DNA of 64,000 nt. Source: Neoarius graeffei. Its lineage: Eukaryota > Chordata > Actinopteri > Siluriformes > Ariidae. Positions 63,841 through 64,000 of this stretch are shown here, in pieces (position 1 is the first letter of the stretch; each line of letters begins with the position of its first letter). Location: contig NC_083582.1 of NCBI RefSeq assembly GCF_027579695.1, forward strand, positions 35,907,964-35,971,963. Direction: 5' to 3'. Made by a program: the position numbers and the translations under genes. The notes under the pieces were generated by a model. It saw only the letters and a program-made list of their open reading frames with translations. It searched no databases and was not told the DNA's origin.

Positions 63841-64000
63841 AGCCCAGCGCACACCTTCCTGATTCCATCGGGGCTTTGTGCGTCAGGCGATCAGTTACGA
63901 GCATACAGGCCCGATTTGATCAGTTCAAAATTCCCCCGCACACATTTGTGAGACATCGTACACATTCAGCCTGAACAGATGGTCACGTGTTCAAGATATC
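63841..64000. mobile_element. Possible MITE cut by the window edge
   Basis: Starts AAGCCCAGCGCACACC after TTA, similar in style to the element at 63014; the other end is outside. Confidence 0.35.

Overview
This is eukaryotic DNA, almost certainly from a teleost fish and probably a catfish (Siluriformes). The evidence is (i) five coding exons of one vertebrate gene with consensus splice sites, (ii) at least seven clear copies of the tRNA-derived Mermaid-type SINE first described in channel catfish, and (iii) a dense population of fish-style hAT, Tc1/mariner, piggyBac, PIF/Harbinger-like, Kolobok-like and Penelope-like elements. There is no operon structure, ribosome binding site or CRISPR array. 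The catfish placement rests on repeat recognition from memory and is only moderately sure.

The one host gene I can support is ipmk (inositol polyphosphate multikinase). It lies on the minus strand and fills most of the window. Exons are at 58569-58484, 52065-51969, 48647-48475, 25021-24940 and 21977-21490 (stop codon at 21492-21490). Reading phases join perfectly and the two hallmark kinase motifs (PCIMDVKIG and MIDFAH) are present. The first exon lies beyond the right edge. An AATAAA on the minus strand at 15822-15817 suggests a 3' UTR reaching about 15.8 kb, itself carrying a 3.2 kb transposon insertion. Everything from 15.8 to 64 kb is therefore exon, intron or 3' UTR of ipmk; 1-15.8 kb is downstream flank.

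Layout. 1-10 kb: a TA-site MITE, an inverted Penelope-like pair split by a Harbinger-like MITE, several SINEs and a dead Tc1. 9.5-15.3 kb: a 6-bp-TSD element, a hAT carrying a Harbinger-like MITE, then a two-gene THAP/YqaJ transposon whose YqaJ exon is split by a second transposon of the same architecture, which itself holds a SINE. 18-21.3 kb: a composite element in the presumed ipmk 3' UTR. 23-24.3 kb: SINE in a MITE. 25.5-28.6 kb: Tc1 with a nested MITE, SINE with a nested MITE. 29.5-32.9 kb: four elements nested inside one another. 34.6-44.2 kb: hAT containing piggyBac containing hAT containing a MITE, a SINE and another hAT. 44.3-46.6 kb: a hAT-like element carrying a RecQ-helicase exon and a nested THAP element. 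47.5-51.8 kb: a TTAA MITE, ipmk exon, then a THAP element whose THAP exon is cut by a hAT holding a SINE and a MITE. 53-64 kb: hAT, Tc1/mariner, two TTAA elements, a 6-bp-TSD element, a SINE split by a MADF-bearing MITE, and a hAT with nested MITE and a decayed THAP copy.

The most striking pattern is that many internally deleted transposons keep one 5' coding exon, usually a DNA-binding domain: nine THAP exons, four BED-type fingers, a Tc1 helix-turn-helix, a MADF start, and a RecQ start. Several end at intact splice donors. The best candidate for an under-described system is a TA-duplicating transposon with THAP and YqaJ-type genes facing inward from its two ends, probably the ISL2EU group, with host-like promoter motifs (CCGCCATNTTG, GTCACGTGAC) inside its terminal repeats.
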